Shown one piece after another: positions 1 to 14,162 of a DNA stretch of 64,000 nucleotides. Position 1 is the stretch's first letter. Each line of letters starts with the position of its first letter. The notes under the pieces were generated by a model. It did not search any database, had not been told where the DNA came from, and saw nothing but the letters and a program-made list of their open reading frames with translations. Both the position numbers and the translations under genes were made by a program. The stretch covers positions 120,699,812 to 120,763,811 of the forward strand of contig OZ023273.1 of NCBI GenBank assembly GCA_964007475.1, written 5' to 3'. The stretch is from Hybos culiciformis (lineage: Eukaryota > Arthropoda > Insecta > Diptera > Hybotidae).

Positions 1-3000
1 AATTGAAATCATAAAACTTAAAATTGTTTATTTTTGGGGTTCGGTTCTAAATACAATATTTTATTTTCAAAAATATATATTTTTCAAATGTAAAGTCATA
101 AAGTTTAATGATGTTTATTTAATTTCATTAAAAAAGATTTGTTCAATAAACTGAACATTCAATAAATCAAAAATAATATCATATCTCAATCATAGGTTCC
201 TCTGAGCATTCAGAAACTCTACAGAAAAAGAAATTATTGAAGTAGAAACAAAATACATAAATAAAGTCATATATACCTATATTATCAAAATTCAGGTAAA
301 TCAAAATGAATAATTTTCGTTGAATTTCTCACCTATTTGCATTTCTTTTTGAAATACACTAAAAGTTACATTTTAAGGCGCTTTTATTTAAACTCTAATA
401 AGTTTTGTTTCAAATATGATTTTGATGTTTGATGTTAAAATAAAATTAATGTGATGACTTAGGAGACCCGGCGTTTCTAAATATTATAATTACGGGCTTG
501 ACTTAATATTTGCAACTAGAGAAGTATTCCCCTCATTATAGCTTTATTCTGCAAAATTCAATATCCCCAGATTCATTTGTACCCAAGTTCTTATGTTGGC
601 AATTTTTTTAAAGCCATTCACGTTTTTCCCATCAGACTTTTAGGTCGAATAATGAAAGCTGCTCATTCAATTTCCTTTTTCAAAGTTCGTTGAATTCATA
701 GAATACTGATATTCTTTTATAATATTATTTTAACAAGTCCTGTCATTATGTTCAATATTCTAACACATTTTTATTGTCTAAAATAATCTATTATTAAATT
801 TTCAAAGAATTTCAAAGAATTCGAGAAATTAGTAGTTCTTAAACACGTTTCAATTGACCCAAATTGAATTAACAAAAATTATTTTTTTAATTCCATCCAG
901 TTAAAGTTTGTTGCAGTTGCGCTAGATGTATGTAATATTACAATAAACAAAAACTGGTGGCAAATTTTTATTGGATATTCAATCAATTTTTTTTTTGACA
1001 GAAAAGTTTTATTAACTACTAATTATGAACTAAAAAGCATAAAACGCTAAATTGACATTCTGTCGTCACAGTCGTATAATGTATATATTTAAGATTCCCA
1101 TTATATGCGTATGCACAAATCGAGGCAAGATGGTCAAGAACAACAAAATTTCTGTAGCATTAAGTAAATTTATTTCTATCTCTTTAAAATCACATTCAAT
1201 TAAACGAACGATGCATAAAATAGTGGGACTACTAAATAAGAATAGGGATAAAGTTTAAAAAAATGGGTTCTTAAAAGAAAAATTAGAGAAGAACCTTTGT
1301 ATCTATAATGCATGCATGTACTCTCTATACATATTAAATGCATACAATATACTTACAAATATTATACAAAAAAAATAGTTTTTGTGAATGTGATCGCCCT
1401 CAAAAACTTTTATCCATCAATCAAGTTGTTTTTTTTTTTTTTTGTTGTGAAGGAAAAGGCTATAATTGAACAAACATTTGTTAAGTTCAAAAACAGACAT
1501 AATTACTAAAAAAAAAATTCCTTAAACCTGTATTTTTGTTCCTTATATGAATATAGTTAAAGTGTACATAATGTACATATATCCAAAGTTTAATAATATA
1601 TACTTAAAAAATATTCTATAAGAAATAAATTATTACGTATATTTTATTTGTACAACAATTTTACTAATATTACTGTTTACACTAAAGTGTTATTTATGTG
1701 AATATTACAAAATATGCATTAATCAAGATATTTTTAATGACAACAAAAGTATTTTTCTTTTACTGACTCAATTAAGAATACACACATAATGGTATCATTT
1801 TTCATTTTTACACGTAGAATAAAAAAAAATAAAATAAAATAAAAATGAAAAAATAAAATTAAGACAATAAAAAAAAATTGAGAAGAAGACACGAAACAAA
1901 TCATTTTGCGTACATAAAGACAAAAGATTTTTTTTTTTTTGCAATTTTGCCATGCTTAAACAATCATTATGTCTTATCTCATTCATATACCATAAATTAG
2001 AGAGACCTAATTTGAATGTTAAACCACAAAACTAAACATATTATATCTATATATATATATAAATATTATGTTAATTATTGTATGTTGGAATTGGAAGGAT
2101 TATAAATGTTATGTACGCAAATCGAAAAGCTTGTTGTTCTTTATTATTGTTGCGTAAAAAAACCAAAAAAAAAATTCAGGAAGAAAAACATTTTTATAAA
2201 AATTTTCCGCTTTGTTTAAAATATACAAAAAAAAAAAAAAAGTTCTTGAAAGTTTTTTAATTCATTTTGTTCATTAACAGATGTAGTGTTTCCGATTCTG
2301 ACAATAAGAATATTAAGATTAATTTTGAATAAAGAAACTAGTAGCGCATAGTGAAGGTTTAGATATAATATTTATCAAAAAATAAAAATAAAAATAGAAC
2401 ATAATCTTATCGAAATATATCTAACCATAATATGCTAATTTTCATCAGAATTATATTAAAACTAATAAAAACTTTAATACGAAAATTAATTCGACCGGAA
2501 TCCGGACTAGTAAAATCTTGAACTTGGATGAAGATGAATCAGATTGCGCATGTATGCGACAAGTAGTCGGACAAGTAATTAGAATGCATTTAAGTGTGGG
2601 ATGGACAGGCTTAAACGACATATATAATCTTTAAATTTCATTCATCACGTATTCATGATTTCTAAACAATTTCATCTACTTTCATTCAACTTCAACGTTG
2701 TTGTATATGGGGTAAAATTAATAATTTTGAACTTTCATCAATAATAAATTGATAAAAACTTTCTATATTATTATTTACTTTATATATTATGTATAATAAT
2801 ATACATAATTTGATTTGATTTTAAACAAAATCACTTTATTCAATGAAATTTGATAAATTTTAAATTCACATTATATAGTAGTTATGTATATTTGGATTGC
2901 AAAAAGTTTATGTTGTCATTGTCATATTTAAAAAAGATAAAAAACATAATTTTAATTAATAATTTATATGTTATATTAAGTATAATATAATATTAATATA

Positions 3001-3648
3001 AATTTATATAATTTTTCGCTTTGTTTTTCTTTTCGTTTGTTTCGACTTAAGAATTTTAGTTAAGAGCAATATTTATTATTAAAAAATTGGTTTTTCATCA
3101 ATTATATTTCAAACCAGAAAATTTAATTAAATTAAAAAATTTTAAAGTATAAAAAATTATTCGTCTCATCATCGGCGGTTGTTTCATCAACAAAATAAAA
3201 TTGCGATTAAAAATTAAATATGCAAAAACAATTTTAAAGTAGGTTTCATAAAGAAATTTGACTTTTTTTTTTTGTTTTGAAAATCATTCATAAAATTCCG
3301 AAAAAAATTGTACACAATCTATTGGATTAATTATACACAAAAAATTAACACTATGGTATTCTTTTTTTCGATATTTTAAGTAAAGTATACGAACAATATT
3401 CATAACGTGATTAAAGTTATTGAAACAAATAATGTATTTTATTAAAGTTTAAAGTTATAAAAAAAATTAGGAAAATTAATAATTTTCTTTATTTTATCAT
3501 ACACAATAATACTTTATTATTATTTTTAAAATTACATTACATATTAAATGTATATATATAGAACATATAGAAGCATTTATTATGTTGATGTATCACACAG
3601 AATTAAAAATCTACAAAATGGTTTATTTTCGTGCTAAATTTAATTTGT

Positions 3649-3700
3649 ATAAATCTGAAAAGTAATGTTAAATTATAAATCTGAAAAGTAATGTTAAATT
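3649..3700. repeat. Two-copy 26-bp tandem duplication
   Basis: A 26-bp unit beginning ATAAATCTGAAAAGTAATG occurs twice head to tail with no difference visible. It is a recent local slippage duplication in noncoding DNA. Confidence 0.8.
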
Positions 3701-4581
3701 ATATAATTCTCACATTAACAGAAATAATAATAATATCATAATGATTTTATTTTTCAATTAGACACCCATCAAAATATATTTATTTTAACAAACTTGACAG
3801 TGATTTATGATTTCAATTTAAATAAATAACACTTCTGAAATGAATAATTTTTGACATTCAGTATTTTATTAACATTTGAATATTATAAGTTTTATGCCTT
3901 TTATATTGTACATTCATATATATAAAATACATACATATTCTTTTGTTATTGTTATACAATACATATACATATATATACAATATAATTCAAAAAGTGAAAA
4001 TAGGTGATAAATTATCAAGTTTATGAAAAATTTTCACAAAATTTAACAACAATATCCTCAAATAACAATTGTAAGGAAAAGCCACATTTTGTAATGCACA
4101 GAATTATATGTTTATAAGAAAATTTTTCTTGATATTGTATAGGGAATATAGATAGGAATTCAAGTTTAAATGAACAATACCTAAATATGCACTTGCTTTT
4201 TTCTCCCTTTTTTTAATTAATAAAAATCATCTTGGTTTTCAATTTTTTCCCGAAAATAGTTATTTGGAAATTTATCACATAGACTCTTTTGTGCCTTTTT
4301 TTTTGCTTGACGAATCTAAATTTGAGGTTGAACTATTATATATAGTTTTTCATTCAAAAATTAGCTGCAACATTTTGATCAAAAATGATTCAAACGAAAA
4401 CAGCGAAAGCGATACATTAAATTTCAACTTTCTTATTCCGCCATTAATTGATTTTTAGAACAAATAAATAAATAACGTAGGTAAAACTTGTTGGGTATCA
4501 TGAAATGTTCTTCCATCTGAAGGTGTCATAATGATTTACAAACAGGCATTACTACATTAGTAAATTCATAACAATAACGAC

Positions 4582-4813
4582 ATGGCGAAGTTAATTTAAA
4601 TTTGAATAGAGAATCTGGAAAATAAATTAAATCAATCGTGTTAATATTAGAGGATTAAACTATCTCGGCGTAAGCATACGACTTGGTGGGATATTTCCAA
4701 AAATTACTGCGTGTTTACCCCGAGATAATTTGATCCGTTACTTCTAGCATTAATTGATTCGACATCATTTGAATTTATTTTCCAGATTTTCTATTCGATA
4801 TTAACTTCGCTAT
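4582..4813. mobile_element. Foldback MITE-like element
   Basis: The segment is an imperfect inverted repeat of about 232 bp. The outer arms begin ATGGCGAAGTTAAT on the left and, read on the other strand, ATAGCGAAGTTAAT on the right. Both continue through GAATCTGGAAAATAAATT or a close variant. A second inner pair centres on ACTATCTCGGCGTAAGCA on the left and ATTATCTCGGGGTAAACA from the right. Such fully self-complementary short elements are typical of foldback or Tc1/mariner-like MITEs. No clean target-site duplication is visible, so the family is not assigned. Confidence 0.6.
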
Positions 4814-5989
4814 TTTTTTTTCGATTGTAATTTAATTTCTAAGTTAACAGAATTATACATATATTATATATAATACATATATATAAGAAAATACAATTTT
4901 ATTGAGAAAAATATATAAATATAAAACTGCATCAACAAGTGGCACTTAGAATTTGTCAATAAAACTAATTATTTAATTATAAGTTTTTTATCTTTATTTG
5001 TTTAAATTTTAAATTAAAAGTAAATTATATGGCGAAAATAAAAATAAACAAAACTAATTGTGCCCAAAAGAAAAACTAAAAAAAAAAAATAAAAAAAGAT
5101 AATTAGCAAAGAAATTGACTTGCAAAAAAGTTATTAAAAAAGTCACAGATATTTTTTCATTATGAATGAAAATATTTATGAAAATCGAAACAAAACAACT
5201 TAAATATAAGTATAGTATGATATATGTGTTGCGGATATTCACCTGAGCTACTATATACTAAAAATTAAAAATAAACCATTCAATAAAATTTTTGGCATGT
5301 TGGTTGGCGGCTATATTAGCTCTGCTAGTAATAATCCTTTTCAAATACTTATAACTATATTACATGAGTATAATAAGAATTTTCTATATGTACAGAGGTA
5401 GATGAAGATTTGACACAGTAACGAATTTTTTAGATTCACTATTGATAGTGTGAAGAGAACATCGGATGAAATATAGAAAGTGGAAAGTGTGTACTATACA
5501 TACCTAATAGTGACAATTTTATGAATAAATTAATGTAATACCGAGTGAAAAAATCAATATCGTCAACAATAAATTGTTTGTGATATTTCATATTTATAAA
5601 ATATCTACATAAGTAGTTTTGTACAAATGAATAAAAAGAGACAAACTTTGCATTGAAGTAATAGGAATTGTAAATTAAATTCATATAACATTATCATTTA
5701 AAAATTTGCAGTTACGGACAATTGAAGCAATTCGAATCATTTAACTTTTTTTTGTCACTGGATCTGTTCAAAGGTACATAAAAAAAAGAGAACAGTACCT
5801 CATAAATAAGATATAGAGCCCGCTTTCAATATTTCGATTTAAAATATTTCCGGATTTATTTTTTATTTTCTCTCTGTTCATATACATCTTTCCAATTTCA
5901 GCCCCTCAAAAGAGGGAAAATAAACGATATTGTTGAAGAACACATTTGTAGACAAATATTCGCATGTGAATATGAAATATGGAAGAAAA

Positions 5990-6330
5990 TATTTCTTTCC
6001 TATTTTTTTTTTTAACCAGGACAAAATGTGTGAAATTTAAGAAAACCAGAATTCATTTTGTACTGTTTTCTTTAACAAAAATGTTAATCTGATATTGTTG
6101 TTTGAAAACGTACATATTAAGAAATAATTCAACTCTCTACTAGAGAAAATTATTTAAATTTGTACATTCTATATATATTATGCTAACATATAAAAAAAAA
6201 CATTTTCTTTGCTTTTTCCTATCCGGACGAAATGTGTGGAATTTTCGAAAACTTAAATATCATTTAACTCTTCTTTTTTTAACATAAATGTTGAACTTTA
6301 TTTGGTTATACAGATTTAAAAACATTGCAA
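5990..6330. repeat. Diverged direct duplication, two copies
   Basis: Two related segments of about 100 bp lie about 200 bp apart. Both contain a T-rich run, then a GGACAAAATGTGTG or GGACGAAATGTGTG word, a GAAAAC stretch and an ACATAAATGTT-like end. They are diverged enough to be an old duplication. No function is apparent. Confidence 0.4.
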
Positions 6331-9300
6331 CACAAGGAATGGTTTTAATGCTTCCCTGTAAACAATAATTTTATTCAACCATTATTTCTCCCACATTTTT
6401 AATGAAAATCTCTTTTAATGTATAATGTATAAGTATATAAGTATATATCGAAGTATATGTCGAAGGTTTTGGCGAACTTTTTATCTACATACATAGTACA
6501 TAATGTATACATTTCTCTCATTTCTGTGTGTTCAATATAATAAATTGAATATGTAGAATATTGGATACAATTTGTCACTTTTAAATCTGAAAATAAACTA
6601 GTATAAATTTTACTACGAATTTTATACAAGTATAATTTCTATTTTAAGAGTTCTCTGTAATTTAATTTCAACATTTCAAATAAAAAAAATAAAATTTAAT
6701 TCAAAAAGAAGTTTGTATAGGTCTGTCTATAAATTATATTAAAATGAATAATAATGATTTATTTCTTAAAAAAAACATAAATGTCAAAACGGAAATATAA
6801 TGTATATAATTTTGTACATACATATATGTTTCTATGTAATTTAAGGACAACTTTAAAAAATAAAGGACAAAAATTAGGGAAATATGACAGGAAAAATCCT
6901 ATTATTTGTTCTTGTTAAATTATTGTAATTAAAAGCTACAGATGTACATATAATGAGTGAAAATTATTACCAGTTTCAATTAATCTTTTTTTTTTTTGCT
7001 ATATGTATGTGAATTAGTATATAGTATTAGAGATCTTTAAATATTATTCTTATTTCAAAATTTAAATAAAAAATATTTTATTTTTTTTAATAATAATAAA
7101 ATTAATGACTATGATAAATTTGAAAAAAAAAAAATCATAACAAGGATATAAAAAAAATTAAAAATATTTATCAAAATCCAAACGTATACTGCTTTACATG
7201 ATCTTAATAGACATAGTAAACATTAGAATCCTTCGCATTATGAACTTATAGCGCATTTATGTAATTGAAGCACTAAGTTAATTTAAAATTTGTTCAAAAA
7301 GTGCCTGAAATCTTCCGTTAATAATATGAACCTTTTAATACTTAGGTGGTATATGCATTTTTATCATTCGAGAGCAAACTTAAAATTTATTTTTTTCATC
7401 ACACATATTTTTCAAAATGCGTGTTCAAGAATTTGGGCCTCTAAACAAACTTTAATACCAAAATTAAATAATTAGGTATAAATACATCTATAGCTTAACT
7501 CCTTAATAAATTATAATTTTTAGAACATACCTTCATACTTTCAACCTCTAATTGTATGTAAGCTATACTTATTCAAGTATATACTTATATTATAGAAGCG
7601 TTAATAAATTATAAGATTTTGTATTTAAAGTTTATGTTGAAGTTAAAAGTAAAAAGTATTATATATAAAGATTTCAAATTTAATAATAAAGGAGAATACA
7701 AAATTCTGAGTTATCATAACATTTCATTTAAAATAAAAAATTCTAAATCCTTGAGTAAAAAAAGTTTTCAGAATTAAATTATTTTACTTATATATCTGTT
7801 TTTTTTTTTTTTATTTAATCAAAAATCTCATTATAATAATTTTCACAATAAAAAAGAAATTTTATTTATAGATGTAAAAGATGTAAAGGTACATACACAT
7901 ACTATGTCTATTGTTTATAATTCTTTATTCTAGCAAAAAAAAAACAACTAACTTAACTCCTTTCTTATATTAAATAAAAATATATAAATCAGAGTTTGTG
8001 GCAAAGATGGTAAAGAATAGCATTAAAAAGATATACAACTTATGAAAAATTTTCCAATGGTTTTGAAAGGGTTTTAGTAAAAAATAATATAAAAATCTAT
8101 ACTGAATATAACACATTGAATTCTACTGATCAAAAATAACTGGAGCAAGACACAGAAAAATCTACATAAATATTTTGTTTTGATCAAAATTCGTTCCCGA
8201 AATCCTGTCTACAAGTATGAATATATCGAGCATAATAATACTCAAAACTAAGTTAATGATCTTTTAGGTATAAAGTATATCGAGCTTCCATCTGTTCAAA
8301 ATATATAGTCACATTCTTTGGTAAAAATATTTCTATATGTTTCAAACCTATGTTTAAAATTTCTGCGAATTCTTCTAATAAAGATGAAATAAATTAGTCA
8401 AAAATGTTCACTAAACTTTAAAATAGAAAAATTCGAGGAACCACCATTGTTCAAAAAAAAAGTTATAAAAAATAACAAAAAGACGAAACTTTATAAAACA
8501 AATTGCAAAAGAGGGGTGAAAATTGAAAAAGGCTATTAATAAATATTGTATGTACAATTGTACTGTATGTGTATGTTGTACATGTAGGATGTAGATTCTA
8601 TATATATATATATATCATACATAGTGTATGGAAAATGATTTATTTTCATAAATTTAAGATCAATGTTTACTCAATTTGGGTATACAATTTGAAAAAACAA
8701 AAAAAAAAAAACTATAATAAATTATCCTAGAGCTTTTCAAAAGAAAACAAAATTAAATTATATATGAAAAATTAATAAATATTCACTAAAATAATATTTT
8801 TTTCTTAAACATGGAGAGACAGAAAAATACATTTTATATTTTATGACACCTGCAAAGCATTGAGCATAATATATAAAATAATAAACTTCAAGATAATATA
8901 TTTTAAAACATTCTCTATCTCAAATGTAGGGCGATACGTGATTCTTCTTCCGGTTACAATTAAATTCCATTAGCAGAATGTCTACAGAAAATTTTGGTAA
9001 AAAAGTGATAAAAGAATAACATACATAATTAACTTTTCCACTTGAGTTAATTTTGTGATTTAATAAACCTTTGAAAAAATCTAAATTTTCTTAATGATAT
9101 ATGGAAGGGATCAAAACAGAAATGGCGTAAATCCAAAAAACAAAATTTTGATTAAAATAATTATTCAAGTTGATTGTTGACATTAGGTTAGATATATTTA
9201 TTTATATGATGACTTTTGCGAATCAATGTAATTAATTATTTAATAATATAAAACTTATAAGCGTTCCAAAACATTTTATTCAAGGTACCATAGATTTAAA

Positions 9301-10539
9301 GCAATTTTGGTATTCGTGATCCCAATACCCTCCTCTCACCGGCACTTGTAAATTTCTAGTAGTTTCACTTACTTCAGTCAACAATGTAATAACAATAGGC
9401 AAAAAAATAACTAAAAAAACTTATAACAAAACAAACAAACAAACTAATATCAGATCAATAATATAATCAATAATAATTTTGGTTTTGTTTTCCTGTCAAA
9501 AGATCATACTTATTGTTATAGAAGGGTTTATCACAGCCAAAATGTAAAAATATAAAGCAAAAGAAGAAATGTTTTCAACCAAACTTATTCAAGACCTGAA
9601 CTCTTTTTAGAACATTTATTCCTTTTTTATATTACTTTTTTTTAGACATTATCATAAAATTCTTCCTTGATTAATTCAATGAATACGATGAAAGATTTCC
9701 CAACATCACGATTATACGAATAGGAATAATTATATTAAACCTAATAAATTTTATACTTTAACATTTTTGTCGTAAGTTTCTGACAAAAAAAGATGAAGAA
9801 AAACTTTTCAAAATAAAGGATGATATACATACTTATTATTTTATATTACCCCCAGGACTATATATTCTCATTATATATTTGATACCACACCATTTTTCTT
9901 TTAAAGACGTTGTCTTGCTGTTTCGTTATAAAAATATATGAAAATTTATAATAAATTGAGTTTTTTTTTTTTTCAAAATATAATTCTGATTTTTCATAAA
10001 AAAAAAAAGTAAGAATATTAATTCTATATTAAGTAGGTACCTATATTATATTACATGATATACATATTTGAAATATTTTTAAAATTTTGTAAAATTTTTG
10101 AAAATGATCTATTGAAAGTTCGAAAAGAAGTAATAAGTAAATATATTGAATTATATTTTCTAACAGAACTGTCTGAATCGGAAAATATTATTTTGATATT
10201 TATATATATAAAGAGTTGCAAGTAATTTTTCTTTGTGAAAAAATTGCAAACGACTATCCTTTATTTGAAAACTAAAAGAATACAGAATTAAGGATCAAGT
10301 GCATGGTGAACCATTTTAATTTAGCCACTCATGATTTTTTGAGAAAAATTTGATTAATTTCGAGACGAACAACTTCCTGATGACAGTATGTCTTTTTTCT
10401 ATAAGTTTTTATAACTCTAATTTCCTCTCTAATGATATATTTCGGAAAATTCAGTTTTAAATTATGCCTACATTACATGTCGAGACGAGACAAATCTGTT
10501 TGCGTTGAAAAATTATATGAGGTTATTCTATTTTGTTTA

Positions 10540-10944
10540 TGCCTTGTTCAGACAACGACTTAATCATGATTTCGTAATCATGATTTACGTAGATAATCAT
10601 ACTTTGAAAACGTGTGTGAACGCGATTATGAACGAAAACAAAAAAAGTAAACAACATGAAAGCAAACAAAATAAAAACATAAATATTATTTGCTACTCAA
10701 ATTTTTTTTTGTTTTGTAAATAAAGAAAATATGTCAAAAAAAAAAGTCAAAAATAACTAGGAATGAGTGGAAATGGGTAACATGGATGGTAAAAAACTAT
10801 AAACTCATCCCTGAAATTTTTCATGATTTTCGATAATCATGATTTCCGATGACACTTTTTTTGTATGAGCAAATCATGGAAAAAAGAATGATAATCACAA
10901 AAAGTAAGATTATCATGATCAGAGTTCATTGTCTGAACAAGGCA
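10540..10944. mobile_element. Harbinger-like MITE with TTA target duplication
   Basis: The 405-bp element has inverted ends TGCCTTGTTCAGACAA, identical over at least 16 bp, followed by related subterminal repeats rich in the palindrome ATCATGAT. It is flanked on both sides by TTA (10537-10539 and 10945-10947). A 3-bp TTA/TWA duplication with a GCCTTGTTCA-type terminus fits PIF/Harbinger MITEs. There is no transposase inside, and the short open frame across the left end is an artefact. Confidence 0.75.
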
Positions 10945-10947
10945 TTA

Positions 10948-12933
10948 GTTTGTTCTTATAATAGTTTACTCCAGGATTTACTCATATGTTTGTAAGTTTA
11001 AAAAAAATTAATTATTCTTTAAGCACTGTAGACATTTTATTCTATAGTTTAGTTTTTCGCAGTATACTTTAAAATTTATAACGAAAACATATAGAAAGAT
11101 CGACGAATTAATTTCTAGGATAAAAAATTTAAGAAAAATCATAATACGGTTTTTAAAAATGTCTCAAATATATCAGGAATCAGGACTTATCTATTGTAAA
11201 AATTAAATAAATAGAACAATTAAAATATTTTTTTTGTATTTTTTCTTTATTAATGATAAAATTGTGAATTATTTTTTTGGAAAAATCTCATCCAAATTGG
11301 AAGATAAATTTTTGAACACAACTAATATTAAAAGTTAAAGTTTTTATTTTAAAATTATACAGTATATACTCAATTATGATTTATTTTTTTATTTATCACA
11401 TTTTTTGATAAATTAAGCATAATAAGCACAATTTATATTGTTAAGTGAACATAAGAAAATTTAATTTGTAGTAATTTAAAGGGAAAAATAAACTTTGTAC
11501 GTAAAAGTTAAAGCGGTGTTATATTTTTTTAAAATATAACACACGTTATAAGGTTCATTGAAAACTTTTAAAGAATTTTATAAAAGGAATTGATTGGAAA
11601 ATAAAATGTTTTTCGTGTCCTGAATCTTAAATTTAACTTTTTTTTTCCCCAAGTATTGTTGATTTACTCACCTTTTATAACAAAGTTTAAAAAAACATTT
11701 TATGTAAATTAATCAATTTTATTTTAATACGTAATAAAACTCCGAGATACTTATTTTTATATATATTAAGTACATTTATGTTAAATAAAGTTTTTTCCTT
11801 GTCAGATTTGGAAAATTATTTTAAAACATCTATAAATTTTCATTATAATAAAGCAGTTAGTTATAAGTTATATAACATAAGTATATTCATATCTCTTCTA
11901 CCCAACATTATAGCTCGCAATCAATAATATTATATGATGAACTTATTTTGTCAGGATCAATTTTTTTTATTAAAATATTCTCATTTTTATTTTAGAATAA
12001 AATTAGTCTGCTAAATTATTGTTGACATGAACTGACCATACATAATTTATAAATAAATTTATTACAAGCGAACTTCTAAAAAGTACAAGAAAGTTTCTTA
12101 TTGTTAAATTTGTTTCATATTGAGTGAAGTAAAAAGTATTAGAAAAAAATGTAGTAGAGAGTTTTCATGACTTGGTATCTCTTTAATAATCTTTGATTTG
12201 CCGCATAGATAAATTTTGTTTACAATTTATAATATTATACAGCATATTATGTTGAATATATACATTACTTAATTTTTATCATAATATAATATTAATTTAA
12301 AAAAATAAAACAAAGTTGTTAGTTATAATTCTTAATTATGTATTGTAGTGCTGATGAAGTTTAAAAGTAAAACGGCACGTTGATGTACAATGAAATAGTT
12401 TTATTGCTACTGGTCTACACCCTACTAAATTAAACACATTATAATACAGATAAAATAATACTATATTCTATATTAATAAGAAACATTATTCATTACAAAA
12501 TTTCCATAATCTAAAATACTCAATAAAATATCTAAGTATGCATTTATAGTAAACAATTCCGAGCACAATAAGAGGCTTAACATTTTTTTCATACACTAAT
12601 TTTCATCGAAATCTATTGTCAGCCCTCAGCCGAATCTGGGAAAACCATTTTTAAATTTCCATTTACCAAGATACTTATTTTCACCAAAACAAATTTTTAA
12701 AATCTATAAAAATTCAAAATGTTTTATATCAAAATTATTAGAACCCTTGACCAATTAAGAGCTTCTCATTCCCAAACCACTTTTTAGTTGAATGAAATCT
12801 CCTCACAAATTTCATAGTTGTAAGCAAACGGACCAGACAGAAAATAAATTGAATTTGAATGCCAAGTATGCGCAATCTGATTCACTGTGTATAGGTTTGG
12901 TACACTAAGAAAAATTTTCAAACGGTTTTGTTT
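10948..12933. other. Noncoding AT-rich spacer
   Basis: About 2 kb of AT-rich DNA between two MITEs. I see no coding potential, RNA gene or strong repeat in it. Confidence 0.6.
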
Positions 12934-12941
12934 ATTTTATC

Positions 12942-13458
12942 CAGTTCCGGATTTACCTATGGGCAAATGGAGCAACTGCCACGGGCGCAACATTTCAAAA
13001 GGGCGCCAATTTCGTTCCCTTTTGAAATTTTAGAGAGGAAAACAAAATTATTTTTACCCATAGCAAAAAATGAAAAACAATTTTTTTAAAATAAATTATT
13101 TTCTTATAATACAATTATAATGCAAAAAAAAATATTTTTAATACTTTCAATTTTGCTTAACATTTAAGGGTCTACGACTTCTATTTTTGAAGTTATGACC
13201 AATAAACCACTCACAGGTCGCTTAATTTTTTTTTACAGAGAGATATTCCAACTTGTTGGCTTAAAAGCCCATAACTTCGAAAATAGAAGTCATAGACACC
13301 TCGAATGTTCAGCAAAATTAAAGGTATTAAAAATACGCTTCTTATACGTTAACTTTAGCATTATTTTTTTCATTTATTATAAATAACTTTTGGTATGATT
13401 TATAGGGCGCAATTTTCAAAAACCGCCCAGGGCGCAAAGTTATGTAAATCCGGGCCTG
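12942..13458. mobile_element. hAT-like MITE, 0.5 kb
   Basis: The ends are inverted: CAGTTCCGGATTTAC on the left and CAGGCCCGGATTTAC read inwards from the right, followed by GC-rich subterminal words with GGGCGC. An internal palindrome pairs a segment near 13165-13198 (GGGTCTACGACTTCTATTTT) with one near 13267-13305. The flanks share a TTTATCC-like word but the duplication is not exact. CAG...CTG ends with GC-rich subterminal repeats suggest hAT. No transposase is present, and the 63-residue frame at 13195 lies inside the element and is not a gene. Confidence 0.6.
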
Positions 13459-13655
13459 TTTATCCCTGAATAGAAGATTATTATCCAACAAATTGTATAT
13501 ATACTCGATATAATATTTTTCAGTAGATAAAGTTAAATCAAAACTTAGCTCTGTAAGTCAATTATTATATAAGTAAAAAATAAAAAACTTGTAAATTGAA
13601 ATATCTTGGAAATAAATATGAATTGAATTGAATATTTTTTAGTGAAATGCAAGTA

Positions 13656-14154
13656 TAGGGTTGCCAGATGAAATCTTAAAGATTACCGGACAAAATTTTG
13701 AAATAATAAAACAAATTCTAGCCAATTGCATTAAAAAAATTTAAATTTCAATATTTTCAAATTTCTTATAGAGTACGATTCAAATAACTTGACCAATGAG
13801 CTTTTAAGAGAGGGTAAAATTAAAAAAATTATTATAAAAAATTGCATGATCTTTTTTCTTAAATAATTTCCCCTAAATTTTGTATGGAATTTTGTAATGG
13901 AAAGGGAAGGCTTTGCATAACGGATTGTTCAAGTGATTTGAATCGTACTCTACCATTTTGACCGTTTACTCAAAACACTTGAGCGACAAAAAAAATACCA
14001 AAGGCAGAAATATAAAAAACATCTAATCAACCTAATTTTTCGTAAAATAATAAGCATCGGGTGGAATACCGGACAAATGTATGTCCGGTCCTTCCCAGAC
14101 AAGTAGTTGAATTAACGGACTGTCCGGTTCAAAACCGGACACCTGGCAACCCTA
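13656..14154. mobile_element. hAT MITE with 8-bp TSD
   Basis: The 499-bp element has inverted ends TAGGGTTGCCAG, followed by subterminal CCGGAC/GTCCGG words. It is flanked by an exact 8-bp direct repeat TGCAAGTA at 13648-13655 and 14155-14162. An 8-bp duplication and this terminus fit the hAT superfamily. A second internal inverted repeat pairs AGAGTACGATTCAAATAACT near 13770 with its complement near 13940-13952. The element is non-autonomous. The intact duplication marks the boundaries precisely. Confidence 0.85.
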
Positions 14155-14162
14155 TGCAAGTA

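Larger units (their letters stand above)
1..10536. other. Gene-poor AT-rich DNA
   Basis: I find no convincing gene in this stretch. The open frames are short, of low complexity (Phe/Lys/Ile/Asn/Tyr-rich) and lack recognisable domains or coding-like composition. The DNA is AT-rich with many A/T homopolymers and short TA microsatellites, for example near 2045-2062 and 8598-8615. It could be intergenic, a long untranslated region or intron of a gene outside the window; the sequence does not decide. Repeats found inside it are listed separately. Confidence 0.6.
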
